A stretch of DNA of 64,000 nucleotides, taken from NCBI GenBank assembly GCA_947034895.1, contig OX344761.1, positions 74,337,839-74,401,838 on the forward strand, written 5' to 3'. The DNA is from Rhytidiadelphus loreus. Its lineage: Eukaryota > Streptophyta > Bryopsida > Hypnales > Hylocomiaceae. Shown here in pieces: positions 34,591 to 47,076 of this stretch (position 1 is its first letter; every line of letters begins with the position of its first letter). The notes under the pieces were generated by a model. That model did no database searches. It had not been told where the DNA came from and worked only from the letters and a program-made list of their open reading frames with translations. The position numbers were made by a program, and so were the translations under genes.

Positions 34591-36239
34591 GTAATGCCTC
34601 CCTAGAGGCTTGGAAGGGAGAGACTTTTAGTTAATTCAAGGATTGGAGTTGGCTAAGGAGACATATAAGACAATTTCATTGTAGGCGGACCCCTCTTCAA
34701 ATATGAAAAAGGGCCTCCTACCTCATTAGTACGGTAAACAATGTTATAACGACAAACAATTCTATTTTCAGAGATGTCTCGCTCTATTTAATAAGTTTGG
34801 GCCTATACAAGGAAGCCCCTCCAATTGTAAGCCAATACAATGACACCATTTGACAACTAGTATTCCTAAAAAAACCATTGGACAACAATTAGTAGACCTT
34901 CACTTTTCTTTTTTTCTTTTTTTCCTTAAAATTAAATGATACAACACCCCTTTCATTGGTTGTCTTCATATTCCTCAACCAACAAGGCTAAACTTTCCAA
35001 GTCTTATTTCTTTTGTGCTTGAAATGTTTGAAATGGATACATAATGTTTTTTTGAAACAAGCCCATTGATTGTGTTCAAAATACTCAAACATCCACTAGG
35101 TGGAGGATGAATGCTTTGAAAAAAGCAATTAACCTCTAAAGTTCTAAAGTTCCAAAGTCCCTTTGGGGGACAAAATGGATTTCGGGTCGGGTTGTGGTAC
35201 TTCAATTTTTGACATGATTTTTTGAAAGTTCTTTTGAAGATAGAAAAATAGATTAGCTTTTTGGAAATGTGATTCTTATTTCAATTGGTGACCAAGAACA
35301 AAAGTTATGCCACCCTACATTCAAAATGGCATTCTTTGGGCTCCACAAAAAAATGGCAAAATGACAAAATAATTCTTTTTATAAATTTTTTTCTTATAGA
35401 AAATATTTTTGTCTACATGGAAAGATTTGATTCATTCCATGTAGATTAAGATGAGAAAATTATAGAGGGTCTTGCTTTTTGAGCAATTTGAGCTTCATCT
35501 TCAAAAAATAACTCATAGGTATCATTTTCAAACTCAATTCTTACAATTTTCCAAAATAAAAGTTCTACATGGTTTATTTTTCTTGCTTTGTTTTTCTTCC
35601 TAGAAAAATCTCATTGTTATAAATGATGTCCAATTCCATCTTAGAACTATTAACAATTTAATTTGTTTTCTATCTCATACCTACTTCTACTTAACAATTT
35701 TTAAAGAGAGAAAAGAAAATGAAGTGTTTTTTTCTTGATTTTTTTTCCAAACTCTCAACTCAATTCTTCAACATAAGAATTTCAAAAAACAAAATGTGTA
35801 GTGCAAATTTTTTAAGTTAACCCATAAATGATGCTGAGGATGTTTTCCAGCTAATGAATGACAAAGAATCTCTCTACGTGGGACAAAAGTACCACTATTC
35901 ATCCTCCAAATTTTGTGTGAAAAAGGAACGTCTTCTACAACAAGTTGACTTCCAATGATTGCTTTGGCATAACTTTAAACCAACAATTCACACAGTTCCA
36001 AAACAACCAATTTCCAGGATGACTAGCTCGTTTAAGGGATTAAACAGATTATAATCTAGTCATGCAATGTGCAAAAAATCATGTTTTTCTTCAACATAGT
36101 CGCTAATATCTTCCAATTTGATGTGGCCAAAACTTCAAATGAATTGGTGTTACAGATATTTTGAGGAGTTACTATTTTTTATTATGATTTTTTAAAACTG
36201 GTCCTAATATCTTCAATTCAAGCACCTAAGCCTAAAGGT
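34591..36239. other. Intergenic with dispersed repeats shared with 62.4-63.5 kb
   Basis: Two blocks are recognisable. 34620-34760 ('aagacaatttcattgtaggc', then 'aaagggcctcctacctc') resembles 63400-63500. 35815-36030 ('aatgacaaagaatctctcta', 'catcctccaaattttgtg') resembles 62445-62670. No gene is recognised; the frame at 34975-35205 is unremarkable. Confidence 0.5.
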
Positions 36240-37155
36240 TGAAGGTTGAAAGTTGGAGCGGGTCTATTAGCACGTGGGCATCTTTTGAAGGTTCTCTTTC
36301 GCCTTTTGAGCGCATCTGTTGCGTTGTGGACGGGTCTGCGCGAATTTCTGACGCGAGTTGCACATTCCTACGCACCTGGACGAAGGAGGCTCGCGGGACC
36401 ATTGGTAATCGTACCGGGAGCGAGCGTGAGGTGGGGGACTGGGGTGATTGGAATGCATTTGCGCCTGAGTTTCGGTGACATTTTTCTTTCAATTGTGAAC
36501 GATAAGCTTTGTCTCAGTCGTCAGGTGTCGCCAACGCCGTGTACGCAGCAGCACAGTTAGTCTGATCCTTCTGCAACCTCCCGACCGCTAACGTAAAAAG
36601 ATTCTGAAGTGCGGGGCATTCCCCTGTTTTGGAATGTTTGCAGAGTGACGACGCTTGCCGATTTGTTTGAGCGAGTGGCCAGCTTGCGAGTAGTGGAGGA
36701 AGCTGCGGAACAAAGCGAGCACGAGGTACCACTTGAAGACCGAAGGTGCGCTTGGTCATGGAATTTCGCTGAGGTAGAACCAGAATTTGAAAGCGCGGCG
36801 ATTGTTCGAAGGAGGAACTCAGTTTCACGATAGTTGCCAACCGATACCAAGTCGGGTAGGACTCTGAGACTCGGATGGATGGTCCGATTGAGTTGTCGTG
36901 AGCTGGTCGGATGTTCGTGGTGTTTCGTATTTTGAGCGTAATATTGCAACTAACTGTTGGTGCTTGCAAATGAACTTTGATTTGTTCTTCGTAGTACGGG
37001 CGGCGCGGGCACTGACATTGTTGTTGACAATCTTTTCTTTTGTGATGGGCTTGCTGACTGAGATTTTCGGTGGTGGTTTGGGGAGGCCAGGCTGCAGCAA
37101 CTGGTGTTCATTACATCGGAAATGGCGGAAGGTGTGACTCCCACCCATAACTTTT
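36240..37155. other. GC-rich block upstream of copy B, possible gene relic
   Basis: Composition rises sharply compared with the flanks. Minus-strand frames at 36232-36492, 36514-36969, 36557-36949 and 36825-37148 overlap each other in different phases, and none resembles a known family. The block is divergent to the plus-strand frame starting at 37300, so a shared promoter around 37160-37290 is possible. It has no counterpart next to copies A or C in this window. I cannot choose a single reading. Confidence 0.3.
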
Positions 37156-37299
37156 TTCGATGGAAAGCCTTCTCCCCTTCAGTACAGAACCAATAAAAAT
37201 TTATAGTGACACTCTTTTTGAACCCTCATTTTGATCTAACGAAATCCGGTTTACTGAAGCTCGCAATCATCTGCACCATTTGTGTCGAGCTGTTTGGCT

Positions 37300-37818
37300 A
37301 TGGCTATGGCAGCTGCGAGACCTCGCCATGGTGTATTACGTTTCAGTTTTTCTTCCATGGCGGTACTCGTCCGATCTCCCCTTTGCTTGAAGCTGAGCGC
37401 AAGATTTCGTGGACTCTTTAGAATCTTGGAAACCTGTTGGAGGTTAGGTTTTCTTGCTCTATTCTGTACTATTGTACTTCGGTTGGTGGTAAGTATATGT
37501 GCAGAGAATGAGGATTTGAATTTCTGCCATGTACTTCGCGTTCATGCTCAAGCAAATTTTCGTCATGCTGTTTCTAATGAAAGGACCGCGGTGCTGCCAG
37601 GAGGAGTCGACTATGGTTCTCGAAACCCTAAACTACTCCGACAACGCTGGATGGTAGAGATCGCTCTGTTTGATTCGGAGGTACACGTGTTTAGCTTTGG
37701 ATCAAGACTATTTCATGAATTGGTTGCCAATGTTTGAAATCAAGTTGTGAGACATAATTTAACGCGCCTGCCAACACCTCTGTTTCTATTAGGAATGGAG
37801 CAGATCAATGCTCGATAA
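37300..37818 (+). pseudogene. bL20-like organellar ribosomal protein relic (copy B)
   Basis: From ATG at 37300 the frame gives an Arg-rich leader 'MAMAAARPRHGVLRFSFSSM', reminiscent of a mitochondrial transit peptide, then 'LKLSARFRGLFRI', which resembles the bL20 'FRGRA' start. Later it gives 'YGSRNPKLLRQRWMVEIALF' and 'FSFGSRLFHELVANV'. A TGA at 37735 replaces the CGA of the other copies and cuts the shared tail that ends 'MEQINAR' (37818). An intron between about 37440 and 37530 is plausible ('GTAAGTATATG' at 37490) but not fixed. Homology to bL20 is inferred by eye. Confidence 0.4.
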
Positions 37819-37930
37819 ATACATAGTTTATATTGTATTAACATACGAGATGAATCTACATGGAAAACATGGACCGATGCTAACATTCAACTTCTTGCAA
37901 GCACGTTTGCTCTGTCTCCTCCGCCTAGCT

Positions 37931-40433
37931 TCATGGGAGCTTGGGCCAGAACCGTCCCTCTGACCCAATCTCACAAATTCGAAGCGGTTTGAGTCGAGAA
38001 CGGTTCAAACCACGATTCACATCGAGAACAACAACCGCGGGAGGAGCAACCATCGCAGCTGCATTTGGTTGAGCAAGAGCTATACCAGGAGGAGCAACAG
38101 TGAGTGCTGCACTTGGTTGAGCGAGAGCTACACCACGAGGAGCGACAATGAGTGCCGCATCTGGTTGCACTGGAGCAGGAGGAGCACCATCTCGTTGAGC
38201 CTGAGGGGCAAAAGCCGGTGGGACAGGAGCTACACGATGAGGGGGAACGTTGGAGGCAACAACAGCTGGAGCAGGAGGAGCAACATTTGGAGCAACATTT
38301 GGTTCGGCAAGAACCTCACTCGGCGGAGCAACAATGAGAGCAACATCGGATTGGACAGGAGTTACACCATGAAGAACAACAATGGGTCCAACAATGGGTT
38401 CTGCACGACCGACATCATTGAGTATAAAAAGGGAACCACCATTTGGTTCTAAAGATGCTTCGCCAAGTAGAGCAACAATGGAATCAACATTTGGTTCTAC
38501 AGCAGTTGCACCAGCAGGAGAAGCACTTGCAGCAACACCTTTGAGATTCGATTGAGCAGGATCGGGACCATAAGTCTGAGAATCCGTCTCTGTATGCACC
38601 AAGAAATGAGACAATACAATGTCTCAGAATCATGAGGCTCAAAGCTTGCAATAGCAACAGCATCCACTCAACTTCGGTAACACAGAATTAAAGCTCTAAT
38701 TATTTTCAACAATATCGTCAAGAGAGGTGTGAGCACAAATCAGTTTCAAAGAAACTCCAGAGCATCATGTTCACCTTGAAGAGCCTGAATGAGCCTGTTT
38801 TTCGAAGAAGATGACGATCCTAGAGCGATGATGCGCTTCTCATTACTTGATGGAAAAATGCCATGTCCATCTGTGAACACATTGTGATTCTATCATACTG
38901 ATGCAATTGTTTTGAAATGTGTTTTCAAGCCAGGGTTGGATACCATAAGAAGAAAGACTATATTGTAATATCAGAGTATACCTCGGAAGGATCCAATGGG
39001 CCAGCTTGTTGAAGAGTGCTTGTTTCGGTCAATGCTGTCATGTCCACACTTGGAGTCCTGTGAAGCTTGTTTACCCTGAATGACAGACAGGTTTAGTTAA
39101 TTACATGATGAGAACTGGCATCCAGACAAGATCTAATACCAACCCGGCATTTAAAGTCATGTCATGATAACTAATGTTTGATAATTGTTCTCAGATGGGG
39201 ATTCCCTAGCAACTGAGTAAATCAAAGCACAGTTTCAGCAAGGAAACTGGAGAGTGAAGAACTGAAGATTGATGAACGCCCTAGTGCAAATAGTGCAAAT
39301 ACCTTTGAAAGGGTGAGGTCTTCTGCGACATTTAGAGCGGATAGTATCTTGGGATTTTCATTTTCCTCTGGGTCGGGTTGTGATTCCGGAGCAGCGCTCA
39401 TTTTGATTTCTGGGATTCAAAACATGATGACAAGTACAAAGAGTGTTACGTATGATTCATTGACGGCACAAGAATATCCAGCGTATCTTACTCCTTTCCA
39501 AACAACAACCCTGGGTATATTGACCACGCGAATAAGCTTAGAGAATAATTTGACCAAAAGCGAAGTACTACCCCAGTAAACCCAAGTGAATTTGACCGAC
39601 AGCCATTTGACTGAATTCGCTTCCTACTTTATGAAAAGAACATTGGAGAACAAACTTCATGCCAAGACAAATTCAAAGCCCTTCATTCTATGATTCACGA
39701 GACCCAAACCTTGCAGTATATGACAAATACTCAAAGAAGGCAACACATACTCGAGAGCGCTAAAAATTGTCGAAAGAAGTTGAAACAAATGCCAAGAACA
39801 ACCGGAAAATTCAAAGAGAACCTATAAAACTCAAGTAGTTTGTCTACTCAGGGAGTCTCAATGTTGTTCCAGAGAATCAAGGAACACATAGCACACAAAA
39901 CAAGAGATAATCAGCCCAAAGTTGTATGAAATATGAAATTGCTTTAGAATTCACCAAGGCAAGACAGTGCCCTGCAAACTCCAAGTCAGAACGACGAGGT
40001 CAAAATCTTGCAATAAATGACATTTGGGGAAGCCAACATGTATGCTTGTAATGCCCAATTTCCAAAAATATCACCGGGGAAGGAATCAAATATTAAGCAC
40101 TACCGCATCCTAAGGATAGCTAATTTACCTTGAGTGGCCTTGCCAAGACTCTTCGTCCCAGTATGCTCCTCTCTTCCAAGTCCATCTGCCACGTGATTTT
40201 AAGTACGGAATCAAAATAATAACAATCTAAATCTTTACCAAACAATAAACCAAGGACGGGGGAAGACACCATGACAGAACTTTACAACTTCATTAGACTC
40301 ACGACAAGGAATTGAAGCATTGCGAAACTACGAGCCGAGAGAAGTTTCTCAACGACAATGCTAGCCTCTAAGAAAAGCCACTTCATTTCAAGTTGAGAGA
40401 AATCTTACCGCTGCTGCCGTTTCCACTGGCCAT
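37931..40433 (-). CDS. Six-exon unrecognised gene, copy B (345 aa predicted)
   Basis: Coding exons: 40433-40409, 40185-40129, 39409-39303, 39075-38982, 38870-38775, 38589-37931. Exon lengths (25, 57, 107, 94, 96, 659) are identical to copy A and every border is GT-AG. The start ATG lies in 'cgcaATGGcc'. The third exon reads 'IKMSAAPESQPDPEENENPK', against 'IKLTAALESISDPEKNQNLE' in copy A, and the fifth 'FPSSNEKRIIALGSSSSS'. The last exon holds about 16-residue repeats of type 'VAPPGIALAQPNAA'. No known domain. The divergence between copies is mostly substitutions without any frame break, which supports a coding role. Possible cellular location is not indicated. Confidence 0.7.
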
Positions 40434-41530
40434 TGCGTAGTGATGCCGAGCAGCTTCAAAACAGAGCTTCCCAAAACTGAACCTCTGTTCAAACATGTAG
40501 ATTTCAGCAAGAAAAGACTAGACGACACTTGAGGAAATGAATCTATTAGGTACACCCGAGATTTTTTTCTAAAAAGGGCAAACTCTGTCCAAAAAAGCAC
40601 AACATCAAATTCGGTGGATCTTTCGGATTCCCCCATAGGTTCACTAAACAATCATGTTTTCTCCGGCTTCTTGTGTGCTTGAAAGACAACAGTGGACACA
40701 CATCCATGGATTGCGTTACAATTTCAACACCAACAGTTCAAGGAGGGATTATATTGCCGATTACAGTCTCGAAGGAACATGAAACACGGTCATTTGTTTC
40801 TGGAGTTTCAACCACGGAATGCAAACATGAAACATGCCCCAATCGTAGACGGCCCAGTCACAGTTTGCATCTTTAAAACACTCAGCATTTCTGCAACACT
40901 TGCTCTCCGCGAGATCTTTTTCTTACAAACCAACAACAGCACGGTACAAAGAAACCGCTTACAACCCACGAATCACTTTGGCACACTGAGCCCTTCCCTG
41001 GCTATGGAATTTGGAGTGGAATGCAATTCTACGATGAGATCTCCACCCAGCATATCTGCCTACTCAAGGAGATTGAATACTCTTCAATTCTCCATCAACT
41101 GCTCTTAGTTCCTTCCATCTCTCCTCCATGACACCCCTGCTCTAAACCCCTGCTTCTGACTGAAGGCCCTACTCAATCAACTGGCATGTCACAACATTGG
41201 GAGATCAAGAAACGCAAATTGCCGGCAGGGAAAAAACCGAACCTTCACGGATTGGACTCAGTTACTACTATCTCGACGAAGGTTGATCATGAAATGCCAG
41301 AAATTGCGAACAAATGGGAAGAATGGGACTCTGGGCTTGATCGGAGGTCAGGCGATGACGTTCGATTGCTCAACTTACAATGCTTCTAGCAGAGAGGACG
41401 ACAGGAAAATGGCTAGAAAACCAACAATTCTCACTGGGGAAATTGATACTCGGGATTGTAGTGGAAGAAGGGAACTCTCACTGGGGGGTGTAACGAGAAA
41501 AGTAGTGACTGGCAGGTGCAGGAGACAAAC
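40434..41530 (-). other. 5' leader region of the copy B gene
   Basis: Equivalent to 20795-21905 in copy A. The exon upstream of the ATG ends at 40484 at an acceptor 'catgtttgaacag'. Plus-strand frames (40673-40876, 40692-41108, 41186-41389) are fragments that are not kept in one phase between copies. Confidence 0.5.
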
Positions 41531-41556
41531 TGACGGAGGTTGCCACTGACTGAGAA

Positions 41557-41562
41557 ATTATA
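41557..41562 (-). promoter_or_regulatory. TATA-like box (TATAAT) for copy B gene
   Basis: On the minus strand 'ccgcttcTATAATttctc' stands where copies A and C have TATAAA. The weaker box could mean lower promoter strength in this copy. Confidence 0.45.
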
Positions 41563-41580
41563 GAAGCGGAGAGGCAGAGG

Positions 41581-41890
41581 ATGTGTAAGTTATTGGGACT
41601 CCTGCCCCCTTAGGAGCTGCTCAGGATGTGTAGGTTATTGGAACTTGTGCCTCCTTGAGGAACTGGTTGAGAATATGTAAGTTTTTGGAACTTGTGCCTC
41701 CTTGAGGAATTGCTCGATAATATGTAAGTTATTGGAACTTGTGCCTCCTTGAGGAACTGGTTGAGAATATGTAAGTTATTGGAACTTGTGCTTCCTTGAG
41801 GAACTGGTTGAGAATATGTAAGTTATTGGAACTTGTGCCTCCTTGAGGAACTGGTTGAGAATATGTAAGTTATTGGAACTTGTGCCTACC
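41581..41890 (+). repeat. 47-bp minisatellite, about 6.5 units
   Basis: The unit core is 'atatgtaagttattggaact' followed by 'tgtgcctccttgagg' and 'aactggttgaga'. The first unit is 45 bp and more diverged; later ones are near-identical. Further isolated units occur near 42310-42400. It adjoins the promoter end of copy B and is absent from A and C. Confidence 0.85.
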
Positions 41891-42569
41891 TCATTCCGAC
41901 CATATAAGCAATTTAGCCTTTTTTCAAGTATGAATTTGGTGAGGAGAAAAATCCCCCATGTAGAGAAATAGATTTAAAGAGGGTTCCAGAAATTTTTCCT
42001 TTTCTTCCCTCAAAAATAAAATAATTATGAATTTTTTTTGTAAAGATTCCTTTCAATCCATTTTTGTTATATAGGGTACCGCATTTCCAACCATGGGTTG
42101 ATTACAAAATCGACCATGCTTCGAAGCAGGTGATAATTGCGGCTTCAAATGTACATCTCACGATCATTGTATGAATTCAATGTACACCTCCCAACATTTG
42201 TGCTACGTGAGCTGTCACCTAATCATGTGAGCTGTCACAAGTGATCGGAAATAAAGCAGTCTAACTAGCAAAAATAGGTCTGTGGTCGGAAAGAGGTTGG
42301 CTGCCTTATTGGAACTTGATGTTATTGGAACTTGTGCATCCTTCAGAAACTACTCAAAGATATCTAAGTTATTGGAACTTGTGCCTCCTTCAGGAGCCAC
42401 TTGAGGAGAGGCTCTGCATTGAGAGCTGTGCCTGCTTGAGGAGAAACTGTGCATTGTCATTGAAGCCCAAGTTTGCCTGATTCATTAATTTGTGCAGAAA
42501 GAATAAAAAAAGAAAGCCCGCCTAATTTGAGTCTTGCATTGCCTGGGGCCTGGGCCATTTTTCTCAACG
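41891..42569. other. Intergenic with stray minisatellite units
   Basis: Single diverged units of the 47-bp repeat occur at about 42308-42330 and 42360-42400. No gene recognised. Confidence 0.5.
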
Positions 42570-43280
42570 GCTACCCCACGTGCACTGAGCCCCGACTCAC
42601 TCCATCCCTCCTGGCTCTCTCCCCTTCGACACTACCATCCGTGACCTGCATAGCTTCCTTCAAGCAATTCTCATCAACATGTAGGGGTAGGGGAAGGGAA
42701 AGGGAAGGGAAGGTAGGGATACCTAGAATCGTCACTCTCTCTACTGTGAGCAGTTTAGTAGGTGTTATATATTTTTTCTGGTTGCATAATGTGTGCAAAT
42801 ATCACAATGGACCAAATTCGGTTTGGTAGATGTTCTAAAATCATTTTTTCAAGAATAGGTATATAAATAGTGTTCCTACCTTATCTACATCCAAATGCAT
42901 CCAATTAAGCAATCGAGCATTGTTCTTAATGAAAAATTGCCTAATTTTTTGTTGATATGCAAAGGTGTTAAAATTTTAGGTAAAAGTATAAAGGGGTTTG
43001 GTTTAGGAAGGAATCATAATGAGGTGCACTTACATTACATGCACCCATAATCGATCAACACCAAACTTTTTTGTGCAAAGATGGTGATCTTTGAGGGACT
43101 CCTCTTTTGCTATTAATAGTAGTAGGCCAAATAGACATTCTTTTGTCAATGTTGCTGTAAAAAGAGCTTCACAACTTTTTTGTTATTCCCCTTAGTTAGG
43201 TGCACACGTGGCTCATACATCTTGCATCTTTAGCACTTTTTCCTATATAGGCTACAACAACTTCTTGACATGGTCATATA
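42570..43280 (+). repeat. Dispersed repeat R, copy 1 (empty site)
   Basis: Shares ordered blocks with 57600-58560: 'gacctgcatagcttccttca', 'gaaaattgcctaattttttg', 'ggtgcacttacattacatgc', 'catacatcttgcatcttt'. At about 42672 ('caattctcatcaacatg') this copy is uninterrupted, whereas the other copy carries a MITE at the same place. Confidence 0.75.
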
Positions 43281-44918
43281 TAAACCAAGGCAACACGTTA
43301 GCCAAACCACTTCCTCTGTACAAGAGATGCATGCTCTTATTTAAGATTCTTGAGCATTTTGTAACTTGTATGATAAAAAAACAAAAACTTTGGTGACATG
43401 TCATAGCAGAACCGCTAGAACAAGATCATGGTTACAACCAACAAACATGGACCCACTCAAAGAGAGTTTTAAATAGAGCCCTGGATAACTTAACTCAGTC
43501 TTAGTTGAGTGATATAGCTCCAAGGAGGACCACTCTCGTTCTTTTTTTTTACCATCCTTTTAGGTTTATGGCTCCCCCCAAAAATGTAGCAGGAAACGAG
43601 GGGAGTTTTTGCTCATGTACTCTTCTCTCTACTGACATAGGAAGTGTCTCCAAACTTCACATGATTCAACCTTTGTATCAAACATTCTCCCTTGTGCAAA
43701 TCAAGAAATTTGTAATGTGTTGCATCAATGCAACATATATGATGCTTGTGCAACTACGATTACAACACGCTTGTGGTACAATTCTTATGTACCATGATGA
43801 GCTGCATCCTTTGCAGGATATCAAAAAATAAAAGACTTTCAAAGTTTTTAAGTTGTGAGTGTTCAGGTCAGAAAACTTCACACTTCCAACTGGAACCTTG
43901 CAATCACCAAAAGCACAGGTGTGAGTGTACAGTACAATCTAGAGAGCTGTGGAACCACCAAATTCAATTTCTGAAAGTAGTCCAAATTTATACGGAGTAG
44001 TACTGAGTGAACTTGTTGGGGTTGCCGTGAAAGTTTTGGATGCAGCCGGCAACTGACGGAGTTTAATTTGAGTTCTATACCAAAGTGGCTACATTTTTAA
44101 TTTTCCATACACAAGAGAAGCTAGCATGACAAATGATTTGTGAAACAAAAGTGCTATCTTTTTAATGTCTTAGTTGACATTTCACCAATGTCAAATTAAA
44201 GCTTCTGTATCAAAGAAGTTGCAACTTGTCTAATTTTTTCCTAGTTTCACTTGAATGTGAGAAAAAATGAAAGTGGCATCTAATCCAAGTTGTTTCATGT
44301 TTTTTGAACTTTTGTAGAGTTAGTTATGAATTTTGAAGTTAGAATCGCATATGGTACTAAAAGCATTGATTTCATCCCTTGATATGTTCATTATTGGTGC
44401 ATTGACAAATACAATTGGTACATTGAAGAAAGCAACATGCACTTCTATTTTAGAGAACACCTTTATAGAGCCAAAGTTATTTTAGGACCTCCTCCCTTGC
44501 TCCAAGATCTAGGGTGGGAGAAGGGAGTGCATGCAATTCAACAAGGCAGTGATAGAGAAAGAAAGATGACTACTCCAAGATAAGGAATCCAAGAGCTAGG
44601 ATGTCTAAGCTATATAGATAGCCCAAAATAAGCCACCCCAAATTCCAAATCCACAACCCATATTGAAATCTAGCTATTCAATGACCTCATGGATGGGAAT
44701 TGACTTGCTCCCTCAACTACCAAGTGGTTCACACGTCATCTCCTAAAGTCATTTCAAATGTGGCATTGGCAAAAATGATGTGATTTTAGCCCTTCAATTT
44801 CAATGGGCATGTAGCTACATAGTTTTCCAAAGAATTCTTTTGCAAAATTTAGCCCAATTTGTAACCATTGGAAACATCCTTTGCAAGATATTAGGGTGCA
44901 TGGGGTATCAACTTCTTC
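43281..44918. other. Intergenic, no gene recognised
   Basis: Frames at 43505-43831, 43678-43881 and 43746-44000 overlap on both strands and have no motif. 44285-44420 is the relative of the 24.7-kb block. Confidence 0.4.
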
Positions 44919-45993
44919 TTAACCCTGGAAGGACAATCCCATGACCATTGATTCAAGCCTCAAAGTCCATCACTTTGTTTACTACTACTCTATCCCATAA
45001 TGATCTTCTTGTTGGACAAAATATTTTGGATTAAGGTTGAAAACAACATTTAGAAACCCTTTTGGCGATGTAAGTAGAGTTCAATGCACTTTTATTGTCC
45101 TAGAAACTTTGAGTTTTAGAGCCCTTTTCAAAGTGTAGTTTTGGAATATTGAAAAGTGGATTTTGGGGAGCATTTTCAAGGTGCACTAGTAGGCATTTAA
45201 TTGTTGAATTTGAGGTTGTCAGTTTGTGAGCAATTAGTATGGGCCCAAGATCATGTGTGGACCTTTGTTCCACCTCCTAGAGTTCATTTCCTTTGAGTGG
45301 GAAATACTCAAAGAGATGCAAAAAATAAAAACTAACAATGTTAATTTGATCCCTTCAATCATTTCATTTGTCTTTTGATTGATGATTGCATGGATTATAG
45401 AGGGGGAACTACATTTCAAAGTTGTTTTGTTGGTTGCAAATAGCAATCAAAAGTTCAATATGATCGATCTCCTATATCACAAAGTACAAGACGAAGATCA
45501 TTTGGAGACAGAGGGAGGACCATTTTGCAACTAGATATGCATGAAAAATTGTATATTTATTTTTTAGAGATGAAATCATAAATTTGCTACAAGTCTTAAC
45601 TTCTCAAAAAATTTGAAATTCTTGATAATTTCTTAATATCAAATTTAAAATATATTATAAAAATTTGAAATTTTAACCATAGATGTATATTATAGTGTAT
45701 AACATCATAGTATAAACCAAAGTCCATATTGCTATAAAATATTGAAATTTATGAATTTTTCAATATTTCCAATTGGAGTAGAAACTAAATCTGATAAGTT
45801 TTATTTCATTAGGTAAATTCAAATTCAACAAACATCATTTTTATGGCTGAAACTCACATCAAGAGTAAATCACAAGAAATGACCAAAGTACACTACTAAC
45901 AAGGATATCCATGGATTAAGGCATCCTCTTCTTTAGAAAAGTCAAAATACCATAATGAAGTGCATAAAGAGCGCTTGGCTCTTTAGGGGTTAA
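44919..45993. mobile_element. Possible TTAA-bounded (piggyBac-like) element, 1.07 kb
   Basis: The left end is TTAACCCTGGAAGGACAATC; the right end read inward is TTAACCCCTAAAGAGC. TTAA flanks both ends (44919-44922, 45990-45993) and CCC follows. A mariner-like MITE (44986-45520) is nested inside. No transposase frame remains. Confidence 0.5.
44986..45520. mobile_element. Mariner/Stowaway-like element, nested
   Basis: Ends 'ctactctatcccataatgat' and the reverse complement of 'gatcatttggagacagaggg'. The interior (for example 'cccttttcaaagtgtagttt') matches 25034-25630 in inverse orientation, so the two copies are inverted relative to each other. Edges are approximate because the TIRs have diverged. 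Confidence 0.65.
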
Positions 45994-46307
45994 GAACAAA
46001 TTGTGTTGAGACCCTATTTCCCTGTTTGACGTTTTTTGCCCTGTATGATATACAAAATAAATTCTGAAGGAAAAACTCCAATCGTTTTGATTTCACATTT
46101 CAGCTAGGCCATTTTTTATTTCATTAAGAACTTGAGAGTGCCGAGCTCCTAATTGTATTTCATGGCTTTACATGCATGGACACTGAACATGAGAGAAGCA
46201 GACGCAACTGAATGTGCAAGCTTGCAGTCAGTGAAGAACAAATTCTGCAGCTCATCATCTAGAGATACATATGCTTATAATAACTACTTGATAACTTCTG
46301 CCAACGC
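45994..46307. other. Intergenic before copy C
   Basis: No feature recognised; the frame 46153-46350 runs into the duplicated segment and looks accidental. Confidence 0.4.
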
Positions 46308-46430
46308 AAAGCCTTCTCCCCTTCTATCCAGAGCCAATACAAAATTTTAGTGACACTAAATTTTGATCTAACGAGATCCGGTCACTGATGCTAGCAATCA
46401 TCTGCACCATTTGTGTCGAGCTGTTTGGCT

Positions 46431-46965
46431 ATGGCTATGGCAGCTGCGCGACCTCGCCATGGTGTATTACGTTTCTGTTTTTCTTCCATGGCGCTACTTG
46501 TCCGTTCTCCACTTTGGTTGAAGCTAAGTTCATGAGCACCAGATTTCGTGGAATCATTAGAATCTTGGTAACCTGTTCGAGGTTAGGTTTAATTTCTTGC
46601 TCTATTTTAACAACTGTACTATACTTTGGCTGCTGGAAAGTATGTGTTCAGAGAATCAGGATTTGAATTCCTGCCATGTTCTTCGCGTTCATGCTAAATC
46701 AACTTGTCGTCATGCTGTTTCTAATGCAAGGGCTGCGGTGCTGCCAGGAGGAGTCGACTGTGGTTCTCGAAACCCTAAACCACTCGGACAACTCTGGATG
46801 GTAGAGATCGCACAGTTTGGTGCGGAGGTATATGTGTTTAGCTTTGGATCAAGACTATTTCATAAATTGATTGTCAATGTTCGAAATCGAGTTGTGAGAC
46901 ACAATTTAACGCACCTGCCAACACGTCTGCTTCTATTACGAATGGAGCAGATCAATGCTCGATAA
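46431..46965 (+). pseudogene. bL20-like organellar ribosomal protein relic (copy C)
   Basis: Same leader as copy B from ATG at 46431, but an insertion near 46530 ('ttcatgagcacc' against 'gcgcaag' in B) introduces a TGA and shifts the frame. The downstream frame 'NARAAVLPGGVDCGSRNPKP', 'LGQLWMVEIAQF' and 'FSFGSRLFHKL' continues to a stop at 46965, with the tail 'MEQINAR' shared with copy A. The basic residues typical of bL20 are largely gone. Confidence 0.4.
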
Positions 46966-47076
46966 TACATAGTTAGTTTATATTGTATGAACATACGAGA
47001 GGAATCTACATGGAAAACATGAATGCTAACATTCAACTTCTTGCAAGCACGTTTCGTGTGTCTCCTCCGCCTAGCT

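Larger units (their letters stand above)
37156..41580. repeat. Duplicated segment, copy B
   Basis: Matches copies A and C in the same orientation. It starts at 'aaagccttctccccttc', shared with 46311 in copy C, and ends near the 'gaagcggagaggcagag' motif, where the 47-bp minisatellite begins. Confidence 0.85.

Noticed and set aside
41581..41890. Regularly spaced repeat resembling a CRISPR array
   Set aside because: The 47-bp units are contiguous with no unique spacers, and the context is a plant nuclear genome.
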